The notes: generated from the letters alone by a model not told the origin. Counted from the first letter of the stretch, positions 36,507-48,220 are shown. The stretch: DNA of 64,000 bases from Pseudomonas sp. UYIF39 (GCF_029963765.1 NZ_JALBYU010000023.1:1-64000), one strand, 5' to 3'. Numbers and translations are program-made.

Positions 36507-36537
36507 CGCCGGATCAGCCGCTTGGGTTGATCCGGCG
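36507..36537 (-). terminator. Hairpin between oprH and phoP (attenuator candidate)
   Basis: CGCCGGATCA and TGATCCGGCG form a 10-bp stem with an 11-nt loop. No T run follows on the minus strand, so this is not a typical terminator. It may weaken read-through or stabilise the oprH transcript end, which would allow more OprH than PhoPQ. Confidence 0.55.
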
Positions 36538-36558
36538 CAGCCTTTCGCAGAACGTTTC

Positions 36559-37161
36559 TTAGAAAGCGTAGTTCGCCGACAGGTAGGTCTGGGCGCTGCT
36601 GGTCAGGTCCAGCGAACCTTGTTTGCTGCCACCGCGCTCGCTCATCTCGGTGCTGGCGTTGCTGCGCAGGTAACGGTAACCCAGTTCCACCGAGGTGTTT
36701 TGCGAAACCTGTTGCAGGACACCCGCCTGGCCGCCGATGGCGTAACCGATGTCGCTGTCGCGGCTGAAGCCTGGGGAATCCTGAGTCATTTTGGTCAAAC
36801 CGGCCGTGGCGCCGCCGAACAGTTTGGTGCTGCCGCCCACCGGGTAGAACAGATCGTAGCTGCCCAGGAGGTTTTCCTGACGCAGTTTAATGCCATTGTG
36901 TGAGCCCGACACGTTGTCGTAGGTGGCGTAGTAGCGGCCCTGGCTGTTTTGCTGGCCTAGACGCACACCCCAGGTATTGTCCTTGCCGATCACGCCGTCT
37001 GCGTTCGGGTGGTTGAGATTGTCGTTCAGGGCGTGAGACTTTTTGACCTTGTCGCTGGTCTGTCCAAAAGTAAGGCTGGCGAAATTGTCGTCGGAAGCGA
37101 AAGCCGCGGTACTCGCGCTCAGGACAGTGAAAGCCAGAAGCAGTTTTTTGAAGCCAGTCAT
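36559..37161 (-). CDS. oprH: Outer membrane protein OprH
   Basis: 200 residues. A signal peptide ends AAFA-SDD (after about residue 22). The rest is a small beta-barrel with alternating polar and hydrophobic strands and ends YLSANYAF with the terminal Phe needed for outer membrane assembly. OprH/OmpW-size proteins bind lipopolysaccharide at low Mg2+ and replace Mg2+ bridges. It leads the oprH-phoP-phoQ operon, and four tandem hexamers upstream are likely PhoP sites. Confidence 0.93.
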   Translation of the reverse strand: MTGFKKLLLAFTVLSASTAAFASDDNFASLTFGQTSDKVKKSHALNDNLNHPNADGVIGKDNTWGVRLGQQNSQGRYYATYDNVSGSHNGIKLRQENLLGSYDLFYPVGGSTKLFGGATAGLTKMTQDSPGFSRDSDIGYAIGGQAGVLQQVSQNTSVELGYRYLRSNASTEMSERGGSKQGSLDLTSSAQTYLSANYAF

Positions 37162-37221
37162 AGGGGAGTTCCTTATGCGCTATGTGCTATTTGGGTACGG
37201 GGCAAGGTTACTCACCCGGCC

Positions 37222-37260
37222 CTGAACTCCCCCTGAACGCACTCTGAACCTAAGCTGAAC
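37222..37260 (-). promoter_or_regulatory. Four tandem CTGAAC hexamers with 11-bp period (PhoP boxes)
   Basis: CTGAAC begins exactly at 37222, 37233, 37244 and 37255. On the minus strand this reads GTTCAG-N5-GTTCAG repeated, the arrangement of the PhoP box (GTTTA-N5-GTTTA in enterics). The array ends about 60 bp before oprH and about 50 bp from the divergent hydrolase gene. Confidence 0.8.
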
Positions 37261-37308
37261 CAGATCGACCCAGCTGTTTTTGACGACTTTTTTGCAGGAG
37301 ATCCGACC

Positions 37309-38100
37309 ATGCGCATGTTTCTCGCTTTCGTCTTGCTGGCCTCGAGCGGGCTGACTCAAGCAGCCATCAAGACTCAGGAAATCCCCTATCAAAGTGCTGA
37401 CGGCAGCAAAATGATCGGCTATTTCGCCTATGACGACGCCATCAAAGGCGCACGCCCAGGCGTGGTGGTGGTGCACGAATGGTGGGGGCTCAACGAATAC
37501 ACCAAGCGTCGCGCCCGTGATCTCGCCGGTCTGGGCTACAGCGCGCTGGCCATCGACATGTATGGCGATGGCAAGAACACGGAGCATCCCAAGGACGCCA
37601 TGGCCTTCATGCAGGCAACGTTGAAAGACAGTGGCGTGGCGAGCGCGCGCTTTCAGGCCGGGCTCGATCTGCTGAAGAAACAGCCGCAAACCGACCCGAA
37701 CAAAATCGCCGCTATCGGTTATTGCTTTGGCGGTGGCGTGGTGCTGAATGCGGCACGTCAGGGATTGCCGCTGGCGGGCGTGGTGAGTTTTCACGGTGCG
37801 CTGGCGACTAACACGGCTGCAACGCCTGGCAGCGTGAAAGCGAAAATCCTTGTTGAACATGGGGCGATGGACAGCATGGTCACGCCGGATAACGTGGCAG
37901 CGTTCAAGGCTGAAATGGACAAAGCTGGGGCTGACTATAAATTTGTCAGCCTTAAAGGTGCCAAGCATGGGTTCAGTAATCCTGATGCGGATCGTCTGAG
38001 CCATGGCGATCATGCCGGGCCGGATATTGGCTACAACAAAGCAGCGGATGAAAAGTCCTGGGCGGACATGCAGGCGTTTTTCAAAAAAATCTTTGGCTGA
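37309..38100 (+). CDS. Secreted dienelactone hydrolase family protein
   Basis: 263 residues. A signal peptide (about 1-18, MFLAFVLLASSGLTQA) places it in the periplasm. The alpha/beta-hydrolase part has GVVVVHEWWGLNEY, the nucleophile motif IGYCFGGGVVLNA with Cys instead of Ser, the Asp in HGAMDSMVTPD and the His in AKHGFSNPDADRL. The Cys-His-Asp triad is that of dienelactone hydrolases. Substrate is unknown. The gene is divergent from oprH, so the PhoP-like array may affect both. Confidence 0.9.
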   Translation: MRMFLAFVLLASSGLTQAAIKTQEIPYQSADGSKMIGYFAYDDAIKGARPGVVVVHEWWGLNEYTKRRARDLAGLGYSALAIDMYGDGKNTEHPKDAMAFMQATLKDSGVASARFQAGLDLLKKQPQTDPNKIAAIGYCFGGGVVLNAARQGLPLAGVVSFHGALATNTAATPGSVKAKILVEHGAMDSMVTPDNVAAFKAEMDKAGADYKFVSLKGAKHGFSNPDADRLSHGDHAGPDIGYNKAADEKSWADMQAFFKKIFG

Positions 38101-38121
38101 TCAGGTAACCCCTGTGGCAAG

Positions 38122-38165
38122 GGGCTTTTGTGGCGAGGGGATTTATCCCCTCACCACAAAAGCCC
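38122..38165. repeat. REP-type inverted repeat
   Basis: Two 20-nt arms (beginning GGGCTTTTGTGGCGAGG and its complement with one mismatch) are separated by 4 nt. The core GTGGCGAGGGGATTTATCCCC is a common P. fluorescens/putida REP. It lies after the hydrolase gene and probably ends its transcript. Confidence 0.85.
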
Positions 38166-38209
38166 ACTGACACTACCCTCAAACGTGGCAACCCGGCAAA
38201 ATGCCCCAC

Positions 38210-38935
38210 ATGAATCGCGCCCCCGCCCTCCCCGTCTGCTGCACCCCACTCGATGCCCATTGGCCGCTGCCGTTTGCGCTGCCCGATACGGTGCTGTTGA
38301 GCACTCACTTCGATACCTCGCAACTGGCCAGCGATGATTTCCAGCGCAGCGCCATCGAGCCGCCGCCCACCATCCAGCGTTCGGTCGCCAAGCGTCAGGC
38401 GGAGTTCCTCGCCGGGCGGGTTTGCGCTCGGGCTGCGTTGCAACAGTTGGAAGGGCTGAGCTTTATCCCGGCCATCGGCGAAGACCGGGCACCGGTGTGG
38501 CCGACGCACATCACGGGCTCGATCACCCACAGCACTGGCCGAGCCTCGGCGATTGTCGCGAAGAAAACCCACTGGCGCGGCCTGGGGATGGACCTGGAAA
38601 ACCTGCTCAACCCTGAACGGGCCGAGCGACTGGCCGGGGAAATCCTCACCCCGCCAGAGTTGCAACGCATGACCGCTGGCCGACGCGATCAGCTGGCGAT
38701 GCTGGTGACCCTGACGTTTTCGGTGAAGGAAAGCCTGTTCAAGGCGCTGTATCCGATCGTTCAGCAGCGCTTTTATTTTGAACATGCCGAAGTGCTGGAA
38801 TGGAGCGAGAGCGGTGAAGTACGGCTACGGTTGCTGACTGACCTGTCCAGTGAGTGGCGTAACGGTACTGAGCTGGATGCTCAGTTTGGGGTGGTGGATG
38901 GGCAGTTGTTGAGTCTGGTCAGTATCAAGGCCTGA
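38210..38935 (+). CDS. 4'-phosphopantetheinyl transferase (EntD/PcpS type)
   Basis: 241 residues from the ATG at 38210; an ATG at 38201 is also possible and neither has a strong ribosome site. The catalytic motifs are present: GITHS-like GSITHSTGRASAI, the metal-binding GLGMDLENLL, and FSVKESLFKALYP (the K-x-S/A-x-K signature). It moves the phosphopantetheine arm from CoA to carrier proteins. Pseudomonads usually have one such enzyme for both fatty acid and secondary metabolite carriers, so it may be essential. Confidence 0.88.
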   Translation: MNRAPALPVCCTPLDAHWPLPFALPDTVLLSTHFDTSQLASDDFQRSAIEPPPTIQRSVAKRQAEFLAGRVCARAALQQLEGLSFIPAIGEDRAPVWPTHITGSITHSTGRASAIVAKKTHWRGLGMDLENLLNPERAERLAGEILTPPELQRMTAGRRDQLAMLVTLTFSVKESLFKALYPIVQQRFYFEHAEVLEWSESGEVRLRLLTDLSSEWRNGTELDAQFGVVDGQLLSLVSIKA

Positions 38936-38946
38936 GTATTTGTAGC

Positions 38947-38969
38947 GTCTGTGAGGGACCCTCACAGAC
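38947..38969. terminator. Hairpin between convergent genes
   Basis: GTCTGTGAGG and CCTCACAGAC pair perfectly around GAC, between the phosphopantetheinyl transferase and the convergent kinase gene. There is no T run. Confidence 0.65.
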
Positions 38970-38979
38970 AACCAAAATC

Positions 38980-40590
38980 TCACCGTTTCTCCTGATTCCT
39001 CGGCCAGCTCAAACTGAAACACGCCCCGCCCAGGCTTTTGCTCTTGCTGATCAACGCCCGGCCATCATGCCAATGGATGATTCGCCGCACGATGGACAAT
39101 CCCAACCCATGCCCACCGGAGGCGCGGGTACGGCTGTCATCGAGGCGCAGGAATGGCGTGAAAATCTTCTCCCAGGCCGTTTCCGGCACGCCCGGCCCGT
39201 CATCCTCGACATCCACTCGACAACGCTGCTGCCCGACCTGATAGCTGACGGTCACCCGTGATTGGGCATGGCGCATGGCGTTGCTCACCAGGTTCTGCAA
39301 CGCCCGGTGCAGGTAACGCGGCTCGGCCTCGACCCAAGCGTCGTCGTTGTCAGCGGCGGACAAACACAAACCGCGCTGTACCGTGACCTCGGCGCGTAAC
39401 GGCGCCAGTTCTTCGATCACCTGATTGACCAACGCATCCAGATCGATCCGCTGAAAATTCAGCGCCGGCGAACCCTGCTCCAGTCGTGCGTAGGTGAGCA
39501 TCTCGTCCACCAGGCGATCGAGATCCTCGATGTCGTGGTCCATGCCTTCACAGTATTTTTCCAACGCCTGCGGCGTGGTGGCCGAGCCGATCATTTCCAG
39601 ACCAAAACGCAACCGCGCCACGGGTGTGCGCAGCTCATGAGACACCGCGCGCACCAGCTCACGCTGGATCGCCAGCAACTGCTGCAAGTGCTCGGCCATG
39701 CCGTTGAACGCCGAAGCCAGCCGTCCCACCGAGTCCGCGCCGCGTGCCGGCACGCGGGTTTCCAGGCTGCCCTTGGCGATGCGCGTGGCGGCCGCTTCCA
39801 GGCCACGCAAACGACGCTCAAGTTGGCGCACCAACAAATAGACGATCAAACCGATCAGGCTCAAACCCAGGGCCGCGATCAGTACCAGCCATTCCGGCGG
39901 ATAAGGATTCATCTGATACAACGGGCCGATCTCCAGCACCCACGGCGTACCGACCATGCCGGCAAACACCCGGATCGAATCGCCGCCCTTGCCCAGCGCC
40001 ATTACCGTGTCACCCTCGGACACCCGGCGACTCTGGTCCTCGTCCATGTCCGCCTGTTCGACCTTCACCAGCCGCAAGTCGAAACCAAACCCTTTATCGC
40101 GCTTCAACTGCGCCAGGCGCTCGGGTTGCTCAGCCACCGGGTAGCGCACCAGCTCATCGGCCAACAGGTAAATAGTCGCCCGGGCCAGTTGTTCGCTGAT
40201 CTGCTGGACTTCGCCGGTCAGCACCAGCTGTTCCTTGTCGCTGACCAACCGGTAAACCTTCGCCGCATGCGGACCGGTCTGTTCCACCAGCGCCTGACCG
40301 CGCAGCACGCGGGTGCGTTGGGTGAGGTCGAGGTCGGTCTGGGCAAAGGTTTTCAGTGCCAGAGGAATCCCCAACAACCGCTCCCACACCAGCAAGGCCC
40401 GGTGGCGCTCGGTTTCGTTCATCGGGTTCAGATTGTCGGCCATCAGCGAGAACGTGCCGTGGGCCAGGCGTTCGCGGTATTGCTCGCCGCGCACCTGGTT
40501 GAGCAGGTGCAAGGCCAGCACGCCGAGCACCGCCACCAGAATCAGCGCCGCGCACATGCCGCCATAAATGCGCAGGAAGATCGAGTTCAC
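38980..40590 (-). CDS. Sensor histidine kinase, RstB-like
   Basis: 536 residues. Order: membrane segment (about 7-28, GGMCAALILVAVLGVLALHL), a large periplasmic domain (about 30-235), a second membrane segment (WLVLIAALGLSLIGLIVYLLV), HAMP, HisKA with RAVSHELRTPVARLRFG, HATPase with NLVSNAMRHA, EDDGPGVP and GHGLGLSIVRRI. Size and architecture match RstB. It overlaps its regulator gene by 4 bp. Next to nrdA, the same placement as in other pseudomonads. The signal is unknown. Confidence 0.88.
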   Translation of the reverse strand: MNSIFLRIYGGMCAALILVAVLGVLALHLLNQVRGEQYRERLAHGTFSLMADNLNPMNETERHRALLVWERLLGIPLALKTFAQTDLDLTQRTRVLRGQALVEQTGPHAAKVYRLVSDKEQLVLTGEVQQISEQLARATIYLLADELVRYPVAEQPERLAQLKRDKGFGFDLRLVKVEQADMDEDQSRRVSEGDTVMALGKGGDSIRVFAGMVGTPWVLEIGPLYQMNPYPPEWLVLIAALGLSLIGLIVYLLVRQLERRLRGLEAAATRIAKGSLETRVPARGADSVGRLASAFNGMAEHLQQLLAIQRELVRAVSHELRTPVARLRFGLEMIGSATTPQALEKYCEGMDHDIEDLDRLVDEMLTYARLEQGSPALNFQRIDLDALVNQVIEELAPLRAEVTVQRGLCLSAADNDDAWVEAEPRYLHRALQNLVSNAMRHAQSRVTVSYQVGQQRCRVDVEDDGPGVPETAWEKIFTPFLRLDDSRTRASGGHGLGLSIVRRIIHWHDGRALISKSKSLGGACFSLSWPRNQEKR

Positions 40591-41300
40591 AGGGTGCAGG
40601 CTTCAGGAACGAACAGATAACCTTTGCTTCGGATGGTTTTGATCAGCCGTGGATGCTCCGGGTCATCGCCGATTTTCGGGCGAATGCGCGAGATACGCAC
40701 GTCGATGGAACGGTCCTGGCCGTCATAGCCGATGCCGCGCAATGCAGTGAAAATCTCTTCCCGGGACAGGATGCGCCCGGCGTTGGCCACCAGCAGCCAG
40801 AGCAGATCGAACTCGGCGCTGGTCAACTCGATGCCGTTGTCGTTCAGCCAGGCTTCGCGCAATGCGTTGTCCACTACCAGCGGACCGAACTGCAGGCGCC
40901 GTTGTTTTTCCGGCGCCACTTCAGGGGTTTCACTGCGTCGCAACAGCGCCTGGATGCGCGCCAGCAGCAGACGTGGGCGAACCGGTTTGCACACGTAGTC
41001 GTCGGCGCCCAGGTCCAGGCCAAGAATCTGATCGGTATCGTCGGTGCGGGCGGTGAGCATCAGGATCGGGCCGTCATACTTGTCGCGGACCTTGCGGCAG
41101 ATGCTCAGTCCGTCTTCACCCGGCAACATCAGGTCGAGGATAACCAGGTCCGGTTTCTCCTTGATGATCCGTGCCGCGGCCAAGGCGCCGTTGCCCTCGA
41201 TCGATACGCGCAGACCATTGGCTTCCAGGTAGTCGCGGGTCAGTTCGGCCAGACGCTGGTCGTCCTCGACAATCAATACCTGCCAGGCTTCTTGCTCCAC
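40587..41300 (-). CDS. OmpR-family response regulator, RstA-like
   Basis: 237 residues from the GTG at 41300, chosen because AGAGGTCACC lies directly before it. The receiver has VLIVEDDQRLAELTRDYLE, the phospho-acceptor Asp in LVILDLMLPGEDGL and Lys in DDYVCKPVRPRLLLAR. The winged helix ends SIDVRISRIRPKIGDD and IKTIRSKGYLFVPE. It overlaps its kinase by 4 bp. Targets are unknown. Confidence 0.9.
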   Translation of the reverse strand: MEQEAWQVLIVEDDQRLAELTRDYLEANGLRVSIEGNGALAAARIIKEKPDLVILDLMLPGEDGLSICRKVRDKYDGPILMLTARTDDTDQILGLDLGADDYVCKPVRPRLLLARIQALLRRSETPEVAPEKQRRLQFGPLVVDNALREAWLNDNGIELTSAEFDLLWLLVANAGRILSREEIFTALRGIGYDGQDRSIDVRISRIRPKIGDDPEHPRLIKTIRSKGYLFVPEACTL

Positions 41301-41591
41301 GGTGACCTCTGCTTGCCAACAACACTTAATAAGGAAGGATCCGCCCGTCTTTTTGTAATGATTGGGGAGGATAAGAATGCATCTGCATTGGCCGATTGTA
41401 TAAACGTCACTCGCCAAGAACACAAGCCGGTAAATGCGTTCGGACAACGCGGTTTTTTGTGATAGGGTTCGCGCCCTTAAAAACCCGAGCGACTGTTTTC
41501 AATCGGTGAAAATCAGTGAAAAACGGTCCGCTCCAGCTAGGTCGCGGCCTACACGCTCGTTCCACGTTTCACACACAATTTACGCACAGGT

Positions 41592-41600
41592 TTATCCACA
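41592..41600 (+). promoter_or_regulatory. Consensus DnaA box before nrdA
   Basis: TTATCCACA matches the DnaA box consensus exactly, about 440 bp upstream of nrdA. DnaA regulates nrdAB in E. coli, so this is consistent with coupling nucleotide supply to replication. Confidence 0.75.
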
Positions 41601-41626
41601 GGCAGTACGTTGCAACACCCTCCAAA

Positions 41627-41673
41627 ACGCATTATCTTGTACCCCGGCGCCAAAAAAACCCTACATGTAGGGT
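41627..41673. promoter_or_regulatory. Candidate tandem NrdR boxes
   Basis: ACGCATTATCTTGTAC (41627-41642) and ACCCTACATGTAGGGT (41658-41673) have centres 31 bp apart, the spacing known for paired NrdR boxes. The second box is the core of a perfect 22-bp palindrome (41655-41676). They lie about 365 bp before nrdA within a 738-bp interval with no gene (41301-42038). Confidence 0.65.
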
Positions 41674-42038
41674 TTTACGCCAAAAACCAAACACAAACCG
41701 GATACCGATTTCAAGCGCTTTTATTGCCTCTTTCCGGTTGAACCAAACGTATTTTCGAAAGACCAAACCGCGCGTGCGGATGGCTACTGTTTTCGAGCCG
41801 AAGACGGCGTTAACGGTACGGGTGTTGCAGTCAATTACTGTCACCCAAAAGGATCCCGGTTTCAGGTTCAAGGCCTGGACCAAAGACTTCGGCATGGAAG
41901 CGGCGCCCCAATTGCCCCTTCCTGATCTGTCCCGAAGTTGGTATGCCCGGCCCCTCGCCGGTTGTAGTGCTTCAGGACGGAACGGTGGGCACCCAGATGG
42001 TGCCCAAACAAACATAGAGAATGTGGAGACAACCCCCC

Positions 42039-44933
<2,895 letters not shown>

Positions 44934-44966
44934 GCTAAGCCGGTAGGCGCCGCAAAGCGCTTACTC

Positions 44967-45009
44967 AAAACCCCCGACTGGCCTCTGGTTTGTCGGGGGT
45001 TTTCTTTTG
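44967..45009 (+). terminator. Intrinsic terminator of nrdA
   Basis: AAAACCCCCGAC and GTCGGGGGTTTT form a 12-bp stem, followed by TTTCTTTT, 34 bp after the stop codon. Confidence 0.92.
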
Positions 45010-45042
45010 CCTGCTCTTACAGGTTTGTGTCGGCCATAAAAA

Positions 45043-45062
45043 AGCCCCTCGATTGAGGGGCT
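45043..45062 (-). terminator. Intrinsic terminator of flgE
   Basis: AGCCCCTC and GAGGGGCT pair across GATT. Read on the minus strand it is followed by a run of T (TTTTTTATGG), about 30 bp after the flgE stop. Confidence 0.88.
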
Positions 45063-45091
45063 CTTTGTGCAGCGCTTTCAGCCAACCCGCA

Positions 45092-46408
45092 TCAGGTCAT
45101 CTGAATGATGGTCTGCATGATGGTGCTCTGAGTCGAGATGGTCTTGGCGTTCGCCTGGTAGTTGCTCTGCGCCTTGATCAGGTCAACCAGTTCATTGGTC
45201 AGGTTGACGTTGGACTCTTCCAGGGAGTTGGAGGCGATCGAACCCAGCGTGCCGGTTTCCGGCGCATCGTAGCCCGGGATACCCGACGCGTAGGTTTCTT
45301 TCCAGCTAGTGCCACCGACTGGCTGCAGACCTTGCTCGTTGGTGAAGCTGGCGAGGGAGATCTGGCCGATAGGCTTGGTCTGGTTGTTGCTGAAGTTAGC
45401 CAGCAACACACCGCTACCGTCGATGGTCAGGTTGGTGATCTGGCCAGTGGCGTAACCGTTCTGCGCAGGAATCGAACGCGCGGTATCGGCGTTGAACTGC
45501 GTGGTATTGGCCATGGAGATGGTCACGCCCGCCGGGCTGGCGGCGGCGCCGTTGGCTGTCCAGACGCCGGCGGTCACAGTGCCCGGAGTCCAGTTCATGA
45601 TCTTCAGATCGCTGCTGATGGTCGGAACGGGCGGAGTACTGACCTGAACCAGCTTGCCTGACGTATCGAACGTCATGGTCGAAGGAACCGGAGCGGTAGC
45701 GGCAACGGCAGGGTCGCTGCCATCCGGGTTGCGACCATCGATCAGGGTGTAGGTATCCCACGTGTTAGCCCCAGTTTTGACCATGAATTGATCCATGGTG
45801 TGCTGGTTGCCCTGAGTGTCGAAAATCGGGGTGCTGAACTGCTTGGTGAAGGTGGCTGACTTGGTCGGATCGAACTTGTTGGTCACAACCGCCTGGTCAA
45901 TCACATCAGCCGAAGAGTTCAGGTTGATGGTCGACGACACGGTGGTGGTGGTTTTCGGCGCCAGGTTGGAGGTGTCAATGCGCAGGTCGGTCAACACACC
46001 ATTCTGAATCTTGCCATTGGCATCCACACCGTAGCCCTGCAGACGCGAAGTGCCGTCGGTGTTGGTGACGTAACCGTCCTTGTCGACCTTGAACGTACCG
46101 GCACGGGTGTAGGACAGCGAGCCGCTGTTGCTCAGCACGAAGAAGCCGGAGCCGTTGATGCCCATGTCCAGCACGTTACCGGTGTTGTTGATGTCGCCCT
46201 GAGTGAACTGTTGGGAAACGTTGGCCAGACGCACACCGTTACCGGTGGTCTTGTTGCCGGAACCCAGCTTGGTCGCCGAGTACACGTCTTCGAATTCCGC
46301 ACGGGACGATTTGAAACCGGTGGTCGCGACGTTGGCGATGTTGTTGCCGGTCACGTCCAGTTGTTTGTTGGCTGCATAGAGACCGCTAAGGCCGATATTG
46401 AAAGACAT
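45092..46408 (-). CDS. flgE: Flagellar hook protein FlgE
   Basis: 438 residues. The N-terminal rod/hook signature is MSFNIGLSGLYAANKQLDVTGNNIANVATTGFK. The C-terminal signature is EESNVNLTNELVDLIKAQSNYQANAKTISTQ. The middle part is large and variable, normal for hooks. It polymerises into the flagellar hook. Last gene of flgB-flgC-flgD-flgE. Confidence 0.96.
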   Translation of the reverse strand: MSFNIGLSGLYAANKQLDVTGNNIANVATTGFKSSRAEFEDVYSATKLGSGNKTTGNGVRLANVSQQFTQGDINNTGNVLDMGINGSGFFVLSNSGSLSYTRAGTFKVDKDGYVTNTDGTSRLQGYGVDANGKIQNGVLTDLRIDTSNLAPKTTTTVSSTINLNSSADVIDQAVVTNKFDPTKSATFTKQFSTPIFDTQGNQHTMDQFMVKTGANTWDTYTLIDGRNPDGSDPAVAATAPVPSTMTFDTSGKLVQVSTPPVPTISSDLKIMNWTPGTVTAGVWTANGAAASPAGVTISMANTTQFNADTARSIPAQNGYATGQITNLTIDGSGVLLANFSNNQTKPIGQISLASFTNEQGLQPVGGTSWKETYASGIPGYDAPETGTLGSIASNSLEESNVNLTNELVDLIKAQSNYQANAKTISTQSTIMQTIIQMT

Positions 46409-46439
46409 ATTCCACTCCTTTGTGCCGTGTTAGTCGGCT

Positions 46440-47162
46440 CTACATACCAATAGTTTGTACTTTGGACAGGGCGATGCTGCCCAGCCCGGCCAGGTTGAGC
46501 ATCAACTCACCGCCTGTCTGGCTGATGGTCACGCTGTTGACGGTTGCCGGCAGGTACGTCACCAGTGAGGTTGCCTGACCGTCGTAGGTCGCCGTAGCGC
46601 CGAAGGTATAGGTACCCGCCTTGGCTACTTCGCCTGCATCGTCTTTGCCGTCCCAGATGAAACTGGAAGTACCGGCGACCTGGCTTCCCAGGTCGATGGT
46701 GCGGACAACCTTGCCATCGGCATCGGTGATCTTGACCTTGACCGGGTCCACCGACGCCGGTACGGCAATGGTGCCGCTGAAGCTCTTGGAGGTATCGACC
46801 ACCGCCGTGCCGCCCGGTGCAATAACCGAACGCCCGACCAGCGACGACGCCTGCAACGCCTGGGACGAGTTGTAATTGCTCGCAAGGCCACTGACGGTGT
46901 CATTGAGCGTGGTGATGCCTTCCAGACTGCTGAACTGCGCCAACTGGGCAACGAACGCACCGTTGTCTTGCGGTTCCAGCGGGTTCTGGTTTTTCAGTTG
47001 CGTCACCAGCAACTGCAGGAACGCGTCCTTGCCCAGGGCCTTTTTGCCGGTGGCGCTGTTCGTCGCCGACGCCAGGCCGTCGGCACTGGCGCTGGTCTTG
47101 ATCGAGGAATTGGCCAGGATGTCATTGAGGCTCAAACCACTAGTGGTATCGGTAACACTCAT
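46440..47162 (-). CDS. flgD: Flagellar hook assembly protein FlgD
   Basis: 240 residues. The N-terminus has GKDAFLQLLVTQLKNQNPLEPQDNGAFVAQLAQFSSLEG, the FlgD signature. A C-terminal FlgD-Ig type region follows (FIWDGKDDAGEVAKAGTYTF). It acts as the cap scaffold on which FlgE is assembled. Confidence 0.96.
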   Translation of the reverse strand: MSVTDTTSGLSLNDILANSSIKTSASADGLASATNSATGKKALGKDAFLQLLVTQLKNQNPLEPQDNGAFVAQLAQFSSLEGITTLNDTVSGLASNYNSSQALQASSLVGRSVIAPGGTAVVDTSKSFSGTIAVPASVDPVKVKITDADGKVVRTIDLGSQVAGTSSFIWDGKDDAGEVAKAGTYTFGATATYDGQATSLVTYLPATVNSVTISQTGGELMLNLAGLGSIALSKVQTIGM

Positions 47163-47177
47163 CTGAGTCGCCCCTTA

Positions 47178-47621
47178 TCACTGACCGAGGGTCAGGACCT
47201 TCTGCATCATGGTTTTGGCGGTGTTCATCATTTCGGCGTTGGTCTGGAACGAACGGCTCGCGGAAATCATGTCAGCCATTTCTTCCACCACGTTGACGTT
47301 CGGGTAGTAGACGTAGCCCTTGGCATCGGCCGCCGGATGGTTCGGCTCGTAGCGCGCTTCAAGGTTGCTTTGGTCTTCGACCACGCCCAGCACTTGCACG
47401 CCTTGACCGGCCGCGTCCTGGTTCTGGAACAGCGAATCGCTGCCGCCGCTCTGGCCACCCTGGAACATGGTGGCGAATACCGGGTGCCGTGCACGGTAGG
47501 TCTGGTCGATGCTCGACGAGACGGTCTCGGCGTTGGCGATGTTACTGGCGACGGTGTTCAAGCGAGTGGTCTGGGCACTCATGCCGCTACCGGCAATGTT
47601 GAAAACACTGGATAGGGACAT
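47178..47621 (-). CDS. flgC: Flagellar basal-body rod protein FlgC
   Basis: 147 residues. The rod signature reads FNIAGSGMSAQTTRLNTVASNIANAETV at the N-terminus and NVNVVEEMADMISASRSFQTNAEMMNTAKTMMQK at the C-terminus. Part of the proximal rod. Spaced 3 bp after flgB. Confidence 0.96.
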   Translation of the reverse strand: MSLSSVFNIAGSGMSAQTTRLNTVASNIANAETVSSSIDQTYRARHPVFATMFQGGQSGGSDSLFQNQDAAGQGVQVLGVVEDQSNLEARYEPNHPAADAKGYVYYPNVNVVEEMADMISASRSFQTNAEMMNTAKTMMQKVLTLGQ

Positions 47622-47624
47622 GGC

Positions 47625-48032
47625 TTACTCTCCGCGCAGGGCTGACACCAGCCCTTTGAATTTGCTGTTGAGCAGGGTGAAGCTGGCCTGGAAGTTGACC
47701 GCGTTTTCCGCGTAGTTCGACTGTTCCAGCTGGGCGTCCACGGTGTTCTGGTCGATCGACGGTTGCATCGGCGTGCGATACAGCAGCGATTCGTCGCCAT
47801 TGCCCAGGCCTTCGGCTTCGATATGACGGCTGTTGGTCATGTTCAAGGCGAAAGTGCCGCTCTTGGTCTTCTCGTTCTGCGCGGCGAGCACTTTCGAGAA
47901 GTCCAAATCCCGAGCCTTGTAGTTCGGGGTGTCGGCGTTGGCGATATTGTTGGCCAGGACTTCGGCACGCTGAGCGCGGAAGCCCAGGGCTTGTTCGTGG
48001 ATACCGAGCGCTTTATCGAAGCTGATGCTCAT
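47625..48032 (-). CDS. flgB: Flagellar basal-body rod protein FlgB
   Basis: 135 residues from the ATG at 48032. It begins MSISFDKALGIHEQALGFRA and has RAEVLANNIANADTPNYKARDLDF, the FlgB/C rod signature. First gene of flgBCDE. A sigma54-type promoter lies about 45 bp upstream, which places it in the RpoN/FleQ-dependent tier. Confidence 0.96.
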   Translation of the reverse strand: MSISFDKALGIHEQALGFRAQRAEVLANNIANADTPNYKARDLDFSKVLAAQNEKTKSGTFALNMTNSRHIEAEGLGNGDESLLYRTPMQPSIDQNTVDAQLEQSNYAENAVNFQASFTLLNSKFKGLVSALRGE

Positions 48033-48075
48033 GTCGGAAACCTTCGGGTGACCTGATTTTTCGTAACATGAACAT

Positions 48076-48092
48076 AGCAAGCGTCGTGCCAA
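48076..48092 (-). promoter_or_regulatory. Sigma54 promoter for flgBCDE
   Basis: On the minus strand TTGGCACGACGCTTGCT matches TGGCACG-N4-TTGC. The -24 GG and -12 GC pairs have the correct 12-bp spacing. The predicted start is near 48065, about 33 bp before flgB. Confidence 0.85.
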
Positions 48093-48220
48093 TTGAAAAA
48101 AGCCCGTAAACCGGGGCTTTGCGGGCAGTGGCAATGCAGCAATGCCAGAAAAGCGGCAACCGATTTCCGCCGCCTGCCGCTTTTCTGCCGCCGACCTCCC
48201 AAAAATCGCAGGCAAAAAAA

